Under the pieces are notes generated by a model, which was not told the DNA's origin, made no database searches, and saw only the letters and a list, made by a program, of their open reading frames with translations. DNA of 64,000 nt from JAUVXJ01 sp034411995. Its GTDB lineage: Bacteria > Chloroflexota > Anaerolineae > UBA7937 > B3-Chlor. The stretch is taken from positions 1,090,491 through 1,154,490 of the forward strand of contig DAOUME010000026.1 of NCBI GenBank assembly GCA_034411995.1, read 5' to 3'. This document shows, piece by piece, positions 60,929-64,000 of this stretch (its first letter is position 1; every line of letters begins with the position of its first letter). A program made the position numbers and the translations under genes.

Positions 60929-61421
60929 ATCTCAAACCAAGGATCCATCCAGGCGCCACGCCAAACCCGAGCCTCGAATCTCCAGGCCTGCCACCTCACA
61001 CCTTCTTGGACAGATTCACGCACTCCACCTCCTCCTCGAAATGCTCTCCCAGCACCCGGCCCAGGCCCACCAGGCCATTCCCAGCCTGATCGCCTCCCTC
61101 GATCAATCGAGCCCCTGCGGCCCCCTCGCGCCAGGACCCCAACTTGCGGCAGCAGAGGAATCGCTGTATGATTGTTTTGTTTTATTAGGCCATCCTGACC
61201 ACGTCTAACTCCGTGGGTTCACCAGGGCGCATGTAGGCTCGTGGTCAGAAGAAAGCAGTCAGGATTGCGTCTGGATCATGGGGGCGAGGGAGACCGTTTC
61301 GTCCGTGGTCGCACGGGCACACAACGAGGAATGACACGCGGGGCCGTACCTGGGAGCCCTCTGGAAGGCAGTTGGCAGCCCCGTGATGCGTAGATCCGAA
61401 TCCAGAACGGCGAGGTGAAAC
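60929..61421. other. intergenic gap with Nif3-like relic and T-rich stretch
   Basis: About 490 bases. It contains the C-terminal Nif3-like relic on the minus strand (60996-61106) and a T-rich stretch around 61166-61186. Nothing else is supported. Confidence 0.5.
60996..61106 (-). pseudogene. 3' relic of a Nif3-like gene
   Basis: The minus strand reads LIEGGDQAGNGLVGLGRVL then GEHFEEEVECVNLSKKV and a stop. This lines up with the end of the intact Nif3-like protein at 61801-62559 (FIAGGHYNTEKLGVLALGDV, IRERFDVEVEFIDLPNEV, stop). The metal-site GGHYxTE is changed to GGDQAGN, so it could not be functional as such. The frame is interrupted upstream at about 61182 and shows no further Nif3 similarity. 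Confidence 0.6.
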
Positions 61422-61763
61422 ATGAACCGTGGGCTCGAAGCAGACGAACTGGCCTCCGTCGCCCGACAGATGCGCGCGCAGGTGCTGCGAGGCCCGTTGC
61501 GATATGCCGCGAATGAGGAAAGCCCGCAGGTCGGGGACGTGGAGATAGATAGCCTTCTCCACGACATGGCGGCCCACGAGGTGCTGCTCATCGTGGCCCC
61601 GCTGGGCCCAGAGAGGAACCAGCTCCTCTGCCCGCTGTGCGGGAGACCTTACCAGGGGGGCGCGTGCCCGGACTGCGAGGCGAAGCGGGAAGAGGCCAGG
61701 AGGGCTCAGGAAGAGCGACTGTTGTTCGACGAAGGGTTCTCGGGCCTGCTGTGCTCGGAGTAG
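61422..61763 (+). CDS. small zinc-ribbon protein
   Basis: 113 residues. An N-terminal helical part (GLEADELASVARQMRAQVLR) leads to a stretch DVEIDSLLHDMAAHEVLLIVAPLG, then a probable zinc ribbon CPLCGRPYQGGACPDCEAKREEARRAQEE (Cys-x2-Cys ... Cys-x2-Cys). The family is not recognised; the size and ribbon suggest a nucleic-acid or protein-binding accessory factor. It converges on the Nif3-like gene, 37 nt between stops. Confidence 0.6.
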   Translation: MNRGLEADELASVARQMRAQVLRGPLRYAANEESPQVGDVEIDSLLHDMAAHEVLLIVAPLGPERNQLLCPLCGRPYQGGACPDCEAKREEARRAQEERLLFDEGFSGLLCSE

Positions 61764-61800
61764 CGCACCCTCGCACTGCCCACTAGAGGGGGGCATGGCC

Positions 61801-62559
61801 TCACACCTCGTTGGGCAGGTCGATGAACTCTACCTCCACGTCGAACCGCTCCCTGATCACGTCCCCCAAAGCCAGCACACCCAGCTTCTCCGTGTTATAG
61901 TGCCCCCCGGCGATGAAGCTGATCTTGGTCTCGCGGAACAGCTCCCGGTTCCACTCGTGGGGCTCGCCGGTGACGTACAGGTCCACCCGTTCCCGGATCA
62001 GCCCCTCCATCTCGCCGGAGCTGGGCGCGCCATTGCCGCTGAGGGCCACCACCCGCCGTACCTCCGCTGGCCCGAAGAGGTAGGAAGCGCGGAGCGGACC
62101 GAACATCCGCTGGCACTCCTGGGCCAGATGCTCCAGCGCCACCGGCTTCTCGAACTCCCCGTACCATCCCCAGCCATCCGCGCCGTAAGGCTCCGTGGGC
62201 CGCGCGCCCAACGCCTTGATGATCTGTACGTTGTGGCCCACCTCGGGGTGGCTGTCCAGGAGGTAATGGTAGGCGATCAGGGAAAGGTCGTGCTCCAGGA
62301 GGAAACGCACCCGCTGGGTGAAGATGGTGTCCAGGAGTTGGCCCGGCGGCAGATTCACGCCATGGTGCACCAGCAGGGCGTCGGCCCCCTGGGCTACCGC
62401 CTCCTGGAAGAGGCGCAGACTGGCGCTAACCCCAGTGGCCAGGAGCTTGACTTCCTCCCGGCCTCGCACCTGGAGGCCGTTGGGCATGTACGGGTCCTTG
62501 TCCCCTGCGTCGCCCATGAAGTCCTTTAGGAAAGACACCAAATCGTCGAGTGTTGCCAT
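61801..62559 (-). CDS. Nif3-like dinuclear metal centre protein
   Basis: 252 residues from the ATG at 62559, chosen because MATLDDLVSFLKDFM is the normal N-terminus and GGAGGA precedes it; the frame is open further upstream without similarity. LLVHHGVNL (His65, His66), LDSHPEVGHN and the terminal GGHYNTEKLGV carry the metal ligands of the Nif3/YbgI fold. The family forms hexameric rings; proposed GTP cyclohydrolase-like hydrolase activity is not settled. A relic of a second copy's 3' end lies 0.7 kb away. Confidence 0.9.
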   Translation of the reverse strand: MATLDDLVSFLKDFMGDAGDKDPYMPNGLQVRGREEVKLLATGVSASLRLFQEAVAQGADALLVHHGVNLPPGQLLDTIFTQRVRFLLEHDLSLIAYHYLLDSHPEVGHNVQIIKALGARPTEPYGADGWGWYGEFEKPVALEHLAQECQRMFGPLRASYLFGPAEVRRVVALSGNGAPSSGEMEGLIRERVDLYVTGEPHEWNRELFRETKISFIAGGHYNTEKLGVLALGDVIRERFDVEVEFIDLPNEV

Positions 62560-62794
62560 AGGGTCCTCCGGTGTTTCCGCGGCTATTTCCCCTCTCCTCT
62601 TGGCTTCGGGTCCAGCCGACCGTCCCCAAAGAGATTCTACGCACCATTGTCGGACAATGCCAGCAGGATCACCTCTGGGTTGGCGGCCGGCCGGACGCAG
62701 CCGCGTCCTGCGCCGCGTGTGGCCCTTGGGGCGCGGAACGCAGCAGGTGGGATAACGTGTCTCTTCAGGCATGGCTGATGGTTACCCGCCCGGT

Positions 62795-62925
62795 CGACTT
62801 AAAGGCCCTATCTTGAGCCGAGCGGAGGGAAGCCGAGTGCCCTTTCGCACTAAGGGCATTAGAGCGAAGACCGGAGCGAGCCGTAGCAAGCGAACACGGA
62901 CCTCCGCGCAGAAAGGGCGGGCGCC
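62795..62925. repeat. dispersed-repeat-like G+C-rich segment with hairpin
   Basis: The stretch is made of short GAGCG/AGCGAA/GGAGCGAG-type words, and the minus strand reads RSAQDRAF-like residues, a pattern I associate with dispersed intergenic repeats in Chloroflexota and related genomes. Within it, TGCCCTT (62838-62844) and AAGGGCA (62852-62858) form a 7-bp hairpin. No second copy is seen in this window, so repeat status is inference. Confidence 0.4.
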
Positions 62926-62964
62926 ATCCATGAGCAGAGGTGATGCAGAAGTCGGAGAGGCGGT

Positions 62965-63615
62965 CTATAGATCTCTGACTGGGCAGTCGAGCACCGTATG
63001 TTCTGGGCTCGGGTCCTGGTCGGGGCCGCACTCGTCTGCGTTAACCACAAACTGCTGTTCCTTCTCCGTGCCCATCCAGAAGAAGATTAGGTGGATATGG
63101 AACTGGTCATTCGGTTGCAGCAGCCAGGAGGGGCTGCCAAGAGAAATCCATTGGCTGTCCCCGGCCCCATAGGAAGGTTCACTTGTCGGGTCGGCGGTGG
63201 CGATATGGCCCCTTGTCGGCACAAACTGGGGCTGTAGCGGCCGGCCGTGGTATGTAGCAGTGGGAGTCTCGTCTGCTCTCATGTTGACAGCAACCCAGCA
63301 CTGGCCGGCATTGCAGTACTCGTCGTAGCGGAACGTCCAAACATCGCCTGGTGCCAGGCCAAAATCCTCGCCGACCGAGCCGCCTCCGAGATCGTCGATC
63401 CTTGCATCGAGGCGGGCAACCTCTTGGCCAACATAGTCCAGCAGTCCGGCAAAGTGTTGGTCGACATAGGTGGTGAGTTCCGAGATTCTACCGTCAACGT
63501 ACTCGATAGTGGCGTAGATGGGATTCCCTCCGGGACCCTGCGCGAACACCGGCGCTAGGCCGACAACGAAGAGAACCAACGCGGCGGCTGCAACGAGCAA
63601 CGTCTTGTTCCTCAT
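62965..63615 (-). CDS. secreted protein of unknown function
   Basis: 216 residues with GGGAGG upstream of the ATG. Signal peptide: NKTLLVAAAALVLFVVGLAPVFAQ. A helical, coiled-coil-like segment (about 34-75: YVDGRISELTTYVDQHF, YVGQEVARLDARIDDL) is followed by a beta-rich C-terminal domain with four cysteines (CNAGQC, CGPDQD, LDCPV), likely two disulfides. No anchor seen. I do not recognise the family. Own promoter at 63665-63693. Confidence 0.75.
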   Translation of the reverse strand: MRNKTLLVAAAALVLFVVGLAPVFAQGPGGNPIYATIEYVDGRISELTTYVDQHFAGLLDYVGQEVARLDARIDDLGGGSVGEDFGLAPGDVWTFRYDEYCNAGQCWVAVNMRADETPTATYHGRPLQPQFVPTRGHIATADPTSEPSYGAGDSQWISLGSPSWLLQPNDQFHIHLIFFWMGTEKEQQFVVNADECGPDQDPSPEHTVLDCPVRDL

Positions 63616-63664
63616 CTCTGTACCTCCCTAGGTTGACTGGTTCGAAAGCCGACAATCGGTTTGC

Positions 63665-63693
63665 ATTGTACAATAGGTTCTGACAGGCGTCAA
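63665..63693 (-). promoter_or_regulatory. sigma-70-type promoter of the secreted protein
   Basis: On the minus strand: TTGACG at 63693-63688, 17-nt spacer, TACAAT at 63670-63665, about 50 nt upstream of the ATG at 63615. Confidence 0.75.
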
Positions 63694-63921
63694 GGTATTG
63701 GGGGCACTGCGCGCCTGGCTGATGAGTGGCGGGGTGAGCGCAGGGAGGGCGCGGGTCTTGCCATGGTGCTGGCCGGACGAGCGAGCGCAGGGCTGCTGGT
63801 AGGCCCGGGGCCTAAGCGATAAGGCAGAAAGGAGGGACCCACGGCGGAGGGGCGCTAGCCCCCAGCGCCAGCGCAGCCGGAGATGTGTGCAGCCCTACGC
63901 CGTTCGTTGACCATGGCCTGC

Positions 63922-64000
63922 CTACGTCTCCCAGCTCTGAAAGACCAGGCAAGCGTTCTGGCCGCCGAAACCGAAGGAGTTGGAAAGCGCGACCTGCACC
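63922..64000 (-). CDS. fabF: beta-ketoacyl-ACP synthase II C-terminus (partial)
   Basis: Only the last 25 or so codons are in the window, reading VQVALSNSFGFGGQNACLVF then QSWET and a TAG at 63922-63924. NSFGFGGxNA at the very C-terminus is the hallmark of FabF/KasA-type condensing enzymes in fatty-acid elongation. The catalytic residues lie outside the window. Confidence 0.8.
   Translation of the reverse strand, partial: VQVALSNSFGFGGQNACLVFQSWET

Noticed and set aside
1..64000. CRISPR arrays, insertion sequences, tRNA or rRNA genes
   Set aside because: I looked for regularly spaced repeats, transposase motifs and conserved RNA segments and saw none; a covariance-model scan would be needed to exclude a tRNA fully.

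Overview
The window is about 60 % G+C, with short intergenic gaps and many start/stop overlaps. It carries housekeeping-type genes at both ends and a very large surface-glycan biosynthesis region between about 6.8 and 58.8 kb. Gene content suggests a Chloroflexota-like bacterium (Anaerolineae or a relative): secreted proteins with internal beta repeats, membrane glycosyltransferases with C-terminal TPR and beta-sandwich domains, PD40-propeller lipoproteins and a HicBA pair. This placement is inference; there is no rRNA or tRNA in the window to test it. Several promoters match the sigma-70 consensus closely (TTGACA-like, 17-18 nt, TATAAT-like).

Left flank (1-6.6 kb): the 3' end of a 5'-nucleotidase and an MscS-type channel on the plus strand. 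On the minus strand lie an unusual-motif radical SAM protein, a hydantoinase and an alpha/beta hydrolase, then a PD40-propeller lipoprotein. The lipoprotein and murJ are divergent and each has its own promoter.

Glycan region A (8.7-32.1 kb) starts at a perfect TTGACA-N17-TATAAT promoter. It encodes GT4 glycosyltransferases, methyltransferases, an O-antigen-ligase/polymerase-type protein, an epimerase, a radical SAM/SPASM enzyme, RmlD, a WbaP-type initiating sugar-phosphate transferase, a DUF362 protein, an FAD oxidoreductase, a fused methyltransferase-GT2, GDP-L-fucose synthase and two paralogous GT39-type membrane glycosyltransferases with TPR and beta-sandwich tails. A frameshifted relic of an rmlD-like gene (about 14.66-15.1 kb) lies between the epimerase and the radical SAM gene.

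Middle (32.3-44.6 kb): a secreted beta-repeat protein has its own promoter and terminator. Next is a cassette of WbqC-like protein, GtrB-type GT2, methyltransferase, PglD-like acyltransferase, glycosidase-like propeller protein and small DMT-type flippase, followed by a GT-C membrane enzyme. Another GT2 with a WecD/WecE-like pair for dTDP-Fuc4NAc follows, then a second ligase/polymerase and a GT4.

Glycan operon B (47.4-58.8 kb) starts at TTGACA-N17-TACAAT. It is one tight operon: small unknown protein, Wzx-type flippase, WbpD, WbpE, WbpB, WbpA, WbpI (a complete set for UDP-ManNAc3NAcA), GT4, GT2, GNAT, a PglE/ArnB-like aminotransferase and a small PglC/WcaJ-type initiating transferase. The window therefore holds parts for two Wzx/Wzy-like assembly lines plus a GtrABS-like lipid-linked decoration system.

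Right flank (58.8-64 kb): a lipoprotein with lower G+C, a coiled-coil/HARE-HTH protein, hicBA, a C-terminal relic of a Nif3-like gene, a small zinc-ribbon protein, an intact Nif3-like gene, a secreted protein and the 3' end of a fabF-like ketoacyl synthase. I found no CRISPR array, insertion sequence, tRNA or rRNA.
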